64,000 nucleotides of DNA. Origin: Callaeas wilsoni (Eukaryota > Chordata > Aves > Passeriformes > Callaeidae). This document shows, one piece after another, positions 36,857 to 47,640 of this stretch; the stretch's first letter is position 1; the number at the start of each line of letters is the position of its first letter. The DNA is taken from contig VWPU01001269.1 of NCBI GenBank assembly GCA_013398955.1, positions 69,374-133,373 of the forward strand. Reading direction: 5' to 3'. A model generated the notes under the pieces. The model was not told the DNA's origin, ran no database searches, and saw nothing but the letters and a program-made list of their open reading frames with translations. Made by a program: the position numbers and the translations under genes.

Positions 36857-37268
36857 CACAGAATTACAGACTCATGGAAATTCGAAATGGAAAATGGATT
36901 TGGTCATCCAGGAAATTTGTTTGCTAATTCAGGATAATCCCCTATGCCACTGGCTGGTTTAAAAGCCCTAAATGAGAGATGTCTTACCAGCATCTAAGAA
37001 GATTATTCACAGCCCAAGATGTCTCTGAGAATTTCTGACGTTAAGACTGAATTCCTCCTCTCAGAACAGCATCCTGTCCCTTCCCATCATGGATCTCCAA
37101 TCTTTTCATCCCACCTTCATGAAAGGACTTGAGGTATTGAGACTTTCTCCATAAGAAATGTCTGGGTTTGTTCCATTAATTTTTGTTGGATATCATACCT
37201 GCCTTGTGTTTTATCAAAATTAAAGTAGTCTTAGAGGTCTTTTCCAAATTTAATGATTCTATGTTTCT
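36857..37268. mobile_element. old CR1-related patch with tail-like sequence at both ends
   Basis: The right end, AGAGGTCTTTTCCAAATTTA then ATGATTCTATG, is a CR1 3' tail in plus orientation. The left end, ACAGACTCATGGAAATTCGA then ATGGATTTGGTCATCCAGG, weakly resembles a CR1 tail in the opposite orientation. The middle is not assigned. It may be two decayed copies facing away from one another, or one plus copy preceded by a chance resemblance. The right end is the secure part. Confidence 0.5.
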
Positions 37269-38228
37269 GAGTAGGATAAATTAACTTTCACCTTTCCAAT
37301 TGTCCCTTGGTTTTAACTGATTTAATTGTTGCACAGCACAAGGTATCTCTAAAGAATACACATCCACAGAGGTAGCCCCAGAGAAAATCAAATCAATGCA
37401 GGGATGACCCCCTGGATATTCCAGATTTGAGGCATGGACAGAAGGTGAAGTATAATTTCAATATTGCTGTACCCTATATCATTCCATCCTTGATTTCAGT
37501 CAGTCACTCGGACTCCATCAGTTGCTTGCATTTTGGAGAGATAAAATGCGTGGTGGAAAAGGGGTGAAGAAAAACAAATCTGAAAACTGAACATGGAGAG
37601 CTCTGACAGGTTGGTGGTCTGGGGTGGTTGAATGATCCCTTTATGGATTTTCTTGCTGCTGGGGGAAAATGCTTTGGCCTAAAGGAGCACAGCTCCATAC
37701 CAAACCATTTGTATCAGTGTCCTGGTAGCACCATATATCACTTTGATTTGAGAACTGTCCTCACAATCCCTGCTTGTTCCTAATCAATACTTCACTATGA
37801 ATAAAAGTGAACAGAACAAATGGGAAAGATTTATTAACCCTGCTGATATGTTAAAAGCATTCTGTCAAAGAATTTGAAAAATGCTTCTCATATTTAGCGT
37901 TCAGAGACAGAAAATCCCTTTTGAGTAAGGAAAGGTATGTAAAATACATCAGTACCTCAGTGTGGAAATCCAGACCTGGCTCACTCCATACATTACTGAT
38001 GAATAGGTATTATTGAAACCTGCATGTGGTTCTTAGCAGGGAGAGCAGCTCCACACAAGAATGAGAAAGTAATTGTCAGCACTCAAGGAGAAACACTGGT
38101 CACATCTTTAAGGGAGTTGAGAGAATGGGAGGCTTTAAGATGGTAAAACACAAGATTAATGGAATTGGGAGAAGCTGTTGACAGAATTTCTTGAGGGGAA
38201 TGAAATTGGAAAGTGATACTTGTTGGGA
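37269..38228. other. unique sequence, no gene recognised
   Basis: No open frame has recognisable content. The stretch from 37,700 to 38,080 has no frame of 60 codons. Confidence 0.5.
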
Positions 38229-38472
38229 CGCGGCCCCTGGAAATTTGCAGCAGTCTGAAGCCATACACAGACCTCCTCACTGTAATAAAAGTACGGTCTG
38301 AGACGCGCCGAGGGTTTGAACCGTGCGTCAGAGAGTCACTGCTGCAGGGATTCCAAAAGGCACCTTGCGGTGCAGCCAACGAACCCCAGACACGGCTACG
38401 GAACGCGCAAGGAATGAGCGCGGCGTGATGCACTGCACTGCAGGAAAATCAGCACCTCCAGCGCTGTCAGCG
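38229..38472. promoter_or_regulatory. small CpG cluster
   Basis: Seventeen CpG dinucleotides fall within 38,229-38,425 and two more by 38,472, in a window where CpG is otherwise sparse. Runs such as GAGACGCGCCGAGG and GGAACGCGCAAGG are visible. This could be a short unmethylated regulatory element or a weak promoter, or simply a GC-rich unique patch. No TATA box, recognisable first exon or supported frame is attached; the 153-codon plus frame at 38,323-38,784 has no domain. Confidence 0.35.
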
Positions 38473-39406
38473 AGAGAACAACCAACCCCAATGTGCCACC
38501 TTCACCCAAAGCTTTCCTCCGAGGCTGAGACAACAGCCTGGGCAATCAAGGGTGGCTGCGGAGGGAAGAATTTACCTCTGGCCAAATCGCTTTCCAGTTT
38601 GTGCTTGGGACGTTACTGGGCTGGCATAAAGAAGAGAGGCAGCCTGCAGACCAGCTCGGACCAGTGTGCTGCCCCTGGGATGGGGAAAACCAAGAAAATA
38701 TACCAAGGAACATCCTGGGTTCGGATATTCTGGTCATTTCTTAGCGATTTTGCGGCGCCAAGGAGCAGCACTGCTAAAACATGAAGCAAGTTCATGGCCA
38801 GGAGTTTGAAGGCAGGTTTTTCCCTCTGTGCCTGGCAAGGAGGCAGGGAGTTTTATTGGAAGCAGACATAGTTTCCACAGTTGCCTTTGTCAACTCTGAA
38901 TTAGACCGTTCTTCTGGAGAACATCTTTAATCTACTGGAAGCTGATCAACCCACTTCATGGGTCAGGTTTTTCGCTGGAACAATGTGGTAACACCAGAGC
39001 TGTGCTCCACTTGGAGTTCTGACATTTAAAACTCTAGATGGCTTCAGCAATGCACTTCAAAAAAAACCCCCCAACTTTCTGAATAAAGAGAAATGAGTAG
39101 GGCTTTCTCCGTAATGAACCTCCAGCTCTGGAAATAACTGTCCCTACTCTGGATGGAAACAACCTCAGATGTCAAGAGGATATTGAATAGAATTCTGCCA
39201 TGAAGCCATCTGATGAAAGGGTGGTCAAGGTCTTGAGAGCGCTCAAGGAAAGAAGACCCTTCCAAAAGCAGATCCCTCTCGTGGGGTGCTGAGGCAATAC
39301 CTCCTTGGAGATAAATTTTCTAACTGAAAGGGCAGCATCCACTGCAGGTTGTAGGAGGTCTTCCCTGTGAGGTCTTCCAAATCCCTCGTGGCCATGTTGA
39401 GCCTAC

Positions 39407-39538
39407 CCAGGCTGTGAAAGCCAAAATCATTTCAGGCAAAGCGAGCACAGCAGTAGGAAAGTCAGCTGGAAAGCTACTTTTGAAAAATTTCACAACAGAA
39501 AGTGAATCAAATTTGGTCATTTCTTCCATGGCACTAGC
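39407..39538 (-). CDS. candidate internal exon, unknown protein (weak)
   Basis: On the minus strand, an acceptor-like TAATTCCAG is followed by 44 open codons. They encode a segment starting ASAMEEMTKFDSLSVV and ending near MILAFTAW. A donor-like TGG/GTAGGC follows. Both ends are in phase 0, which would fit the upstream candidate at 40,772-40,999 if its donor is ACT/GTAGGT. I do not recognise the protein. Open stretches of this length with AG and GT edges are common by chance, so support is weak. Confidence 0.15.
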
Positions 39539-40767
39539 CTGGAATTATCAGGGATTATAGCTTGATGCAACATGAAAATTATCTCACTGTGTTTCATGTA
39601 TTTTTGTCCTCTTTGGGGAGTTGGGGAGGAGAATTATGAAGAACACAGAAAAAAATGTAAAATAGTCATCTTACAACAAGCTGCTTGGTTTCCTAAACAA
39701 AGTGACATTGGAATACTTCACATTTAAATGGCGTTTTCGGCCATACCCACAAGTATGTCTTTCCTCCCTGTTGCATGATAATCCAGCACCTAGGAATACT
39801 CAGCCAGCTGGATCATTCCTTGGGCAGACTATTCCAGTCAGTCTCTCAGAAAACAGATGTCAAATCCGGCACTGGAAAGGCTCCTGAAGACCTCCCCATC
39901 ACCACAGTGAGAAGAAAACGTTGTTTAGAACCTCACAGAAAAAGCAAAGAGGTTTTTTTGTGGGGGGTGTCTGTGTTTTCTGATTGTTTTAAACTTAGAG
40001 CTAAAATGAGGGATGCAAAATCAGGAGCTGGAGGAGCATCTGAAGATTTGGACAAGGGGATCTGAATCTCAGAACAGATATTAAATTTGGTCTCTAACTC
40101 TCAGTGTAGACTAGGAAAGATTCTCAGTGGAATATCGGATTTTCGAGTGACCCTGCAGTCTTCCATCACAACTCCTCATCACTCAGTCAAAATAGATTAT
40201 TGTCAAACTCTCAAGATCTTTTCTGAGAGAAGGGTGGGTTAATTCACACAATAAGTTGTCAGAGCTGGGCGGAAAACCCTCTTCCATCTGCTCTCCCTGG
40301 TTGCTGGGGCTGCTGTGGTTCCACACAAGAAAATGTTGATCGTGCTGGGGTTTTTTCCATACAACTCCCTACTTCATTCAAAGCCTTGGATGGAAAATAC
40401 AGTGGGAATGAATCCAGGCTGTGCCTCAAAACGGAGTAGATTTTGCAAGTCTCACCTCTTTTTTCACAGTAGTTGGAAGGGGCATGAACTTGGAGCAATC
40501 AGATGTCTAAAGGCTTTATAGAATGGGCACAATTTAAGGTTTCTTGGGTGTTCTGGATCCAAGCACTTCTTAATCTTCTCAGAGGTTGATTTTACAACTG
40601 AAACATTTCTTTAAATGCTGGTTTTAGATGTGCTGCAGAGTTTAAAAAAGGCTGGCATTGTAGGATATTGTAACCTGGAATTGTATAAGAAATGACGATT
40701 ATTTAGGATAATCCACAGGGATCATACTGAACACTGGAAGTTGGGATGGACTGTCACACTTAGCTAC

Positions 40768-40999
40768 CTACAGTGAAGTATTTAAATAAAGCAGATGGCA
40801 TAAAGGCCTTGAGGTCTTTCATCGTAGGAAACAGTTCTCCAATGATCCCATCAAATGGCAGGGAGATGTGCCATTCCTCCATTTTCCGCCTCAGATAAAT
40901 GATTTTACGTAGAGCTTTGATCCCCATTCTCCATCTGACTTCCACGTAAAAGTGCCTTTTGTATCCCGGGCATTGAAGAGCGTGTAAAGACATCAGGAC
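40768..40999 (-). CDS. candidate internal exon, unknown protein
   Basis: On the minus strand, an acceptor-like AAATCTTCCAG precedes an open segment of 77 codons with balanced codon use. It contains YKRHFYVEVRWRMGIK and later FDGIIGELFPTMKD. Donor-like CTGTAG/GTAGCT or ACT/GTAGGT sits just before the in-frame stop. The mix of charged and hydrophobic residues looks protein-like, but I do not recognise a family. It could be a real exon, a pseudogene exon or a chance frame. Confidence 0.25.
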
Positions 41000-43778
41000 C
41001 TGGAAGATTTATGAGTGCATTTAGTCAATCACCTCTACACCTTCAGTGAGCTGGGTTTGCCCCAGCACTGCCTGCCAGCTCCAGCCAAACAAGTATTTGA
41101 TCTGAAAATGCTGCAGCAAACCCCAACATTTGTGCGTGATTACCCAAATTACAAAGCCAGTTTGTAACATGCCCATAACGAATTAAACGAAAAAATATGT
41201 ACAATAATGAGGTCTTTATTTCCCAACTTTTATTTTCTACAGCAAACGAATAAATTGAATGATTTGAGCACCAAACCCTCCAGTCCACCTTGCCCTAAAC
41301 AAACCACGGAGTGATTGCAGAAATGGAGAGGTAATTAACTGGGAGTTAGCTCAACCAGCTGCTCCCTGGATTACTGAGCAGACTAAGCCTTTGGCAACTC
41401 GCTCTGGTAACACCCCTCAGCAATTTTCAGCGTGTCTTTTCTCAGAGCCTTTAACGCAGCCAAAACCCCAGGAATCCACAGGTTTTTAAATGATCAAATC
41501 CACAATTTTGCCTGCCTGTCATGTTCATGCTGCAGACTTAGCGGATCTCTCCGAGTAAGGTTTGCAGCACGTCTTCTGGATTTGATTAGGAGCAAATCTG
41601 CACTTCATCTTAACTCCTCCACTTTTTCTGCCCTAGACCTGAGGAATGCAATATTGGCTTCTCCTTCAGCAACTCCCACGTTTGTAGCAAACATTACTGA
41701 GCTGGGTTTCTATCTGGAGTGTACTATTTTAAAGGTTCCAATTCCCACCTGAACACCATGGCATATCTAGCATTAAAAATCTATATTAATTTATATATAT
41801 GTTACTAATAGTGATGTATCTACTTCATAACTTGCCTTAAGCTTGGGAACCTATCATGCTCCAAACTGAGCTGCATTAATCACATTAATTAAACATAGAA
41901 TAAAGAAGTACTGATGGCAAACTCCCTCCCTCCACACAGAATATGAAATATAGATGATTAAGTAAAAAAGCTTTACTCATTTAAATTTATTCCTGTAGAT
42001 TACCCAGGAGCTTTCCAATTTGCTTAGACATACAAAAGAATACATTCATTTTTTTCTTTTATGACATTTTATATATAATGTAATAAAAAACCACCCCAAA
42101 ATAAATTGATTTGGAACTTTAAATTAATAACCTATGGCAAGTTAGTTTCTCCCTCTTGATTTTTGTTTTTACTGTTTAGCAATGAAAATCAGTGTTCCAA
42201 CAAACGCTACCATGAGGCTTTCAATGTTAAGCTCCTCTCAGCAAGTAAAAGGAAGGTTTTCTGTGATTTCCGTGGCAATATATTTTGATGACTCATGTAA
42301 TCAGAGGTTTGAGAGGTTGTGTCATCCTCCATCCCCATATTTTACCTGTTATGTGATTGATCTTAATTAAACTTCCCTAATGAATCCCCATATCACCACT
42401 CGTGTAAATCACATCTTATGTGCACGGGTGAGAAAATTTCCCACACAAAAGTTCCAGACGTTGGCTGGGAAGGATTTCTTTGCTGGCTGTTGATAAGAGC
42501 CACTGGAAGTGAGTGGAAGGGGTTGAGAGGAGATATTAGCAAAATGCAAACAGATAAGGAAAGAAAAATGGGATGTGTTTATCATTCCTGGCAGGGTTTC
42601 AGCGTTCTGTGCTGCAGGAGATGGTTTGGATTCCAGGGAAGCTACTGCAAAGGTGTAGATTGCCCTGGAAAAACAGGCTTGGAGCCTTTGATTTTGGTTC
42701 ACTTCATATCCAGAACCTCAGCCACTCTTTCCTGCTGCAGGTGAGCTCTCCAAAGGGGGGTCCTGCAGCCAAATAGGCTTGGGAGCTCGCTCCTCAAATT
42801 GGAATTGTGAGATTATGAGCACTGAGAAAAGACCTGCACACAGTTTCAGCTGAACGGAGACTGAAAAGGGCTTTCATTTTATTATTCAGCTGTTTTTGTG
42901 CCCCTCATTCATGTTGCTTTAGGTTTATGAGCCCTGCTCATGGATCAGGATTTAAACACCAGGGATGGTGTTAGCATGGAGCAGAAGAAGGTGACACCCA
43001 AGGAGTTTTCTGGTTGACAAACCTTTTTCTTTTTAGTCTAAACTTGAAAGAAACTCAAGCTGTGCTGGCTTTCAACAAAGAATTGCTGTTCACAGAGATA
43101 AACTGATCAGTTTTTCCTCATTTGGAAGGTTTAGAAGAATTAAAATTGAGATAATTGCTTTAAAACAGTGCTTATTTAAAAATATCACATCAGGAGTCAG
43201 GGAGATTTTCTGGTGAATATTCAGGGTAAGCTCCAATTTTTAATCATGCCAAAACAAATTAGTTCACTGCAACCCCAAATTTGTTGCTGTGCAGCTCGAT
43301 TTGTTGGTATCAATGAGTATAGAAAGATTTTGTGTAAATCTCAGTTTGCCTTTGGTACGAATGCCACATAACTTGGGTATTTGTGCAAAAATGAAAGTGA
43401 AACTTCAGCTAAGTCCACATTATTTCCAACAATCCTGTTATCCAGGTCCAGTTTCCAGCAAGCCTAGGTCACTTCTTTGGAAGTTCACAAACCATTCTGA
43501 TGAACCTTGGTTGACTTTTCAGTTTCAAAAAAAAAAAGCTGAGATTGGGGCAATTTTTACCTGGTTTCCAGTTTCATAGGTACAGCTGGTTGGCATTTTT
43601 CAAATAAAACAAATCGTGACCACTTGGCTTTGCTCCAAACATTCATATTTTTAATGCACCCCCTACCCCCATTTTTCAAGCTCACTACTTTCTTTGGAAA
43701 AAATTCAAAAAAATTCTTCAATATCAAAAGGGAAAAAAAATATAGACCTTCTCAGTGGCCTACAAAATACATCTTTTG

Positions 43779-43784
43779 TTTATT
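43779..43784 (-). terminator. candidate polyadenylation signal AATAAA
   Basis: TTTATT on the plus strand is AATAAA on the minus strand, about 75 bases past the stop codon of the candidate terminal exon. TGTATTTTGTAGG follows within 20 bases in the minus direction, resembling a GU-rich downstream element. The position supports a terminal exon, but the hexamer is frequent by chance. Confidence 0.3.
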
Positions 43785-43858
43785 TCTAGGCATTTTTCGG
43801 TTGTTTTTGGACAGCCACAGCAAGTGTTTTGCCTGGTTACCTCAGATTGTTCTGTGCT

Positions 43859-44064
43859 TTAAATTTCCTTCCATTCATAGCTGAAACACTTTGGGTCTGA
43901 TTTTCCAATGACAAAGCCAAAAATACTCGACTTCTGGTCACCATCTTCCAGGTTTTCTGGGGCAATAAAAAATGATTTATCATGAAACCAAACAGGCTGA
44001 AAAATGTTATCACACTTGTAAACGTCCCAGTAAATCTTGAAACCTTGCTTTTCACCCTCAGCTT
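43859..44064 (-). CDS. candidate terminal exon, unknown protein
   Basis: On the minus strand the segment is open for 68 codons to a TAA stop, preceded by an acceptor-like GCCTTCCATAG. Codon choice is ordinary for a vertebrate gene. The peptide has features of a folded protein: it includes KQGFKIYWDVYKCDN, then FHDKSFFIAPENLEDG, and ends near KCFSYEWKEI. There is no simple-sequence bias. An AATAAA lies about 75 bases downstream. The exon start phase (two leftover bases) fits the candidate exon at 45,673-45,845, which ends with one leftover base. The family is not recognised. It could be a real gene, a decayed gene or chance. Confidence 0.33.
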
Positions 44065-45672
44065 CTATGGAAGGCTTTTGCAAGCATCAGTCAGGAAGGT
44101 CACAGCAGATCATTGTATGTAGCTTAGGCAAAGATTAACTTCCACTTCTCGAGGAGCTCAGTTTAGGATGTGTAACGGATGCTGTTGAAAATCCAAAATG
44201 TGCCATAAATCCCCCGGTCCAACCCTGAGAGAAAATGAGCTGAGTGACCACAGGCGGTGGAGTGGAAGGTCCCTGTGCAGCACAGCTCCGGCCTTGTGGA
44301 GCTGCACATTGTCAGGAATGACCTCTCCTCCTCCCACGGAACTACTCCTCCTCTTCCTCCTTCTATGAAGCTGCACATTTCAGGACCGAGTGCCTGGACC
44401 CCCCAACATGGGACTTGATTTGTCCTTCGCTTGGGATATTTTTCACTTCCTGGGCACTTGGTAGAGGGTTGACACCTCAGTGAGCATGTTCACAGGCTGC
44501 TTTTAGCCAGAGACACTGAGCTTAAGCTTTTCAACAGCTGCTTTATCTCTGCTTCTCACCCCTACCCCCACCCCAATTTCAGGCTGAGATGAGCCTCCAC
44601 CCCCAACGCCCATGATATCTCACTCCAAAGTCCTGTCAGAGCCACAACCAAGGCCATAAATTTCCCAGCTGGGTCACAGTACTCCCTATTCATTTAGTGA
44701 AACATTATAAATGTGTCCAGGCTCTGAGTGAAACCTAATCCCTACATTCCCCGCCTGGCCATTCCTGAGACTGATGGCAGGGTCATCTGGAATTACCATC
44801 ACCTTATCTGATTGGAAACTCATCACCTGCAGTTTCAACACCGAGGGCTCGGGAATGCCTCGTAAAATCCAGGCCTCTGCTCTTTCAGCTCTTCTGCTCT
44901 GGGATGGGAAGGATCGCAGGGGGCCTGGTCCTGCCTGGCTGTGGAGCAGCAGAGGTGAGCTGGCCCAGAGTGATGCTCTCCAACACGTCTGAGGATGGGA
45001 ATTGTCTCCCCAAGGCTGCAGTTCCAAGCTTGACAAAGCCAGAGCTCTTGAGGAAGGGGCCAATGAGCAGCTGTTGTGAAGTAGCATCATTTCACTGCGA
45101 CTCATAATTTATATTCTGTTTATTTCATATGGGACCCTCACCGTGACCCTCATGAACATCATCTGGTACTGGTTACATGACATCAGATGTCTTTTCTTTC
45201 TCTCGCCCTATCCTTGAGGGAAGCTGGGTCTGAAATGCAGTGGAGCTTTTTGGTTTGACAGGTGAAAGGTTCAGATATTTTTCTTAGGTTTTTGCTTTCA
45301 CTTCACCCAGGGAAAAAGAAAAAGCCAGAAGGACTCACACCTCAGACGTCGCGGTCTGAGTACAAAGAGCCACAGGGCAGCCCCGTTTTGAACTGTTCCA
45401 CATAAACCCACAGTTAAACCCTTGAAATGTTTCAAACAGCACCCGAGGCCCTGTGCAGGTGCAGAATTAACTCCAGGTATCAGCAGATTGAGCTGCCACC
45501 CTTCCATCTCCCAGCGTAACGCTATCCATGGAACTTCCATTCCCAGATATGAACCAGCAAGTGCCTCCGAGCTGTGTGCTAAATAAACACAGCCCAGGAA
45601 AAGCTCAAACCAAAGGGCTTCGCTTCCAGCCAACATTCCTTCTCCCGTGCCAGCCATTCATTCCTGTAATAC
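44065..45672. other. possible intron or unique sequence
   Basis: If the flanking candidate exons are real, this is an intron on the minus strand. One further open segment at about 44,689-44,843 (minus) follows a GAAACTGCAG acceptor-like site and encodes VMSFQSDKVMVIPDD and onward. Its phase does not fit either neighbour, so it was not called. No repeat is recognised. Confidence 0.4.
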
Positions 45673-45845
45673 TTAGTGGATTGCAAAGAGATTTTGGATT
45701 TCCTGTCAGGTTTCTGTCCTTCAGGGAGTTAATTATGACTTGGGACTCAAGGAATGGTCTCTGCTGCGTTGCCACGCTCGTGCACGTGTTGCTGCTCTGA
45801 TTTATCATTGTGTCCTTGCTCCTCTCAAAGGTTCTGTTCATGTCT
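45673..45845 (-). CDS. candidate internal exon with strong acceptor, unknown protein
   Basis: The minus strand has one of the best splice acceptors I noticed in the window: GATTTTCTTTTTTTCTCAG at the exon start. The exon stays open for 57 codons, including DMNRTFERSKDTMINQ and later VIINSLKDRNLTGNPK, with three N-glycosylation-type sequons (NRT, NQS, NLT). A moderate donor CACTAA/GTATTA follows. It starts with one leftover base and ends with one, so it joins in frame to the candidate terminal exon at 43,859-44,064. The protein is not recognised. A secreted or membrane protein would fit the sequons, but that is speculation. Confidence 0.33.
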
Positions 45846-46382
45846 CTGAGAAAAAAAGAAAATCAGGGAATTCACTGAGCTGGCGTGATTGATTGGGAGA
45901 CAGGAGGGGACAGGAGGGTTGATAATTTGGTCTGGACTGGTGGATGCTTCTTACACAGCTCCAGGGAAAAGAAAGGGTTGAGAATGGAAAAACCAGAGAT
46001 TTTAGTTTCCCTTTAGTTACCTCCACCTTGTGTCCAGCTCCCACGGCACAATTCAATGTTCGTGGTAGATGAGCCCTTCCCACGGAGCAGGGAGCAGGCA
46101 GGAGCAGGCTCCAGCCACCACCAGCCCCAGGGACACAGATGAGCTCCTGGGATGGCTCCAGCCTCCCCTGCCCGATTCCCTGAACCCATTTCTACCCTGC
46201 AGGGAGTGCAAGTGGCTGCACTGAACCCTGTTTTCCATGAATTAGCACGGGTACCCCTGGCATTCACCACAGAGCTCCTTGCCCAGGTGTTTACCCAGCG
46301 TGGCAGGTGGGTTTTGCAGCCGTGCTGAATCCCGGTCTGCTCGGTGACTGCCGTGAATACCTGCACTTCAATCCCCCGGGAG

Positions 46383-46470
46383 TAACTTCCCCAGCTGTAA
46401 AATAGGGACAGTGTATCTCCCCAGTGCAGGGGTGAAAGGAAAATAAATACACTAAAGCTTCTAAGAGGCT
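46383..46470 (+). mobile_element. MIR-like SINE remnant, plus orientation
   Basis: The string AACTTCCCCAGCTGTAAAAT followed by AGGGACAGTGT, and later GGTGAAAGGAAAATAAATAC with ACTAAAGCTTCTAAG, follows the MIR core and 3' half in order (family: tttccccatctgtaaaatgggga..., gtgaggattaaataa..., gtaaagcgcttag). It is old and diverged. MIR relics are known at low copy in birds. Confidence 0.55.
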
Positions 46471-46823
46471 TAGGTATTAAGAAAATGAGATACATCTGTG
46501 GGTAAAATTTACAGATAGGCCGTTTGGATACAATCTGATTAGATTTATCCCCTAGTAAAACAGGGTAGTTTCTGTGAGTTCAAGAATGTTACTTCTCTCC
46601 CAGTGAAGCAAAAATCCCTGCCAGCTCCTGGGCTTAGGCTATGCCAGCCCTTGGAGAATCATCTCAATGAAGCAGCTGATGCAGGAGCCTCATTCTCTTG
46701 TGTTCCACCCATGTTTGTGCCCGTCCTCAGCCACACGGGGATGATTTCCCATGTGCTGGGGTGGCAGCTCATGGTGGCTCTCCTTGGCTCTCCACACTGC
46801 AGATCCTTTCAAACCACAGATAC

Positions 46824-46987
46824 TGGCTCTGGGTCAGCTGTGGATTCACTGCAGCATTCCTGTCTCGTTTCCCAGTTTATACTGGATCTCTGCTTCGTGG
46901 GGTATGACTGTGGGATTTGAGATCTGGCACCAAAATAAGGACAGAAAACCGTGGTTTGCTGTGTTGCTGAACCTAAGGTGTCATTGC
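46824..46987 (-). CDS. candidate internal exon with strong acceptor, unknown protein
   Basis: On the minus strand, TCACATTTTTTCAG is a good acceptor. It is followed by 54 open codons containing NDTLGSATQQTTVFCPYFG and later SINWETRQECCSES, up to a donor-like GAGCCA/GTATCT. The exon begins with two leftover bases and ends in phase 0. It does not join directly to the candidate at 45,673-45,845, so an exon between them would be needed. I do not recognise the protein, and chance remains possible. Confidence 0.25.
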
Positions 46988-47305
46988 CTGAAAAAATGTG
47001 ACATTTAATAAAGGACATCTAATTACACTGAGACAGGGTTATTCCAGGGAGATAAAATTTATTGTCGAGACAATCTTTCTGAAAATGCCATTATTTACAG
47101 GACAAATGACCAATTCCCAGTGTTAGATTTTTCCTGGGTTTAGATCACGGTTAGCCAAAGTCATGCCCTGGATTAAATGGACATCCATCAGATAAAATAC
47201 TGGTGAACATTTTCATCTCCCTCTTTTCCTGGTGCTGGTCACATCCCTGTGGCTCACCACGGCCTTGCACTGTGGTGGCATCGCTGAAGCCTTGCTCCCA
47301 CTACA

Positions 47306-47640
47306 ATCATGGAATCATGGAATGGTTTGGCTTGGAAGGGACCTTAAAGATCATCTCATCCCATGCCATGGCCAGGGACACCTTCCACTATCCCGGGTTG
47401 CTCCAAGCCCCGTCCAGCCTGGCCTTGGACACTTCCAGGGATGGGGCAGCCATGGCTTCTTTGAGCAATTTGTTCCAGGGCCTCCCAGCACTCACAGGGA
47501 AGAATTTTTTTCTAATATCCCATCTAACCCTGCCCTTTGTCAGTTTGAAGCCATTACCCCTTGTCCTGTCCCTCTAGGCCACTGTAAATTGTCACCCTCC
47601 ATCTTTCCTGTCTGCTCCCTTCAGGTATCAACCTTCCCCC
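47306..47640 (-). mobile_element. CR1 LINE, 3' end, minus orientation
   Basis: The plus strand starts ATCATGGAATCATGGAATGG, the reverse complement of the CR1 tail repeat. It continues TTGGAAGGGACCTTAAAGAT, CATGGCCAGGGACACCTTCC, TGGCCTTGGACACTTCCAGG and GAAGCCATTACCCCTTGTCC, up to CTCCCTTCAGGTATC. This is the best-preserved CR1 in the window and therefore probably the youngest. It is 5'-truncated, and overlapping plus-strand frames here are not genes. Confidence 0.96.

Larger units (their letters stand above)
38473..43778. other. unique sequence with two candidate minus-strand exons
   Basis: No interspersed repeat is recognised. The candidate exons at 39,407-39,538 and 40,768-40,999 are listed separately. 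The block at 41,760-42,420 is AT-rich, starts with tracts such as ATTAATTTATATATATG and looks CNE-like near 42,180-42,400. Other frames of up to 108 codons have no recognisable domain. Confidence 0.45.

Noticed and set aside
39857..40062. Apparent internal peptide duplication (TDVKSGTGKAPEDL and RDAKSGAGGASEDL) in a plus frame
   Set aside because: The underlying bases match only loosely, there is no tandem structure, and the frame is otherwise unremarkable. Probably coincidence.
44686..45105. 139-codon minus frame whose last part looks protein-like
   Set aside because: An acceptor-like site exists at about 44,843, but its phase fits neither neighbouring candidate exon and no convincing donor precedes the stop. 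It is mentioned as a possibility but not called.
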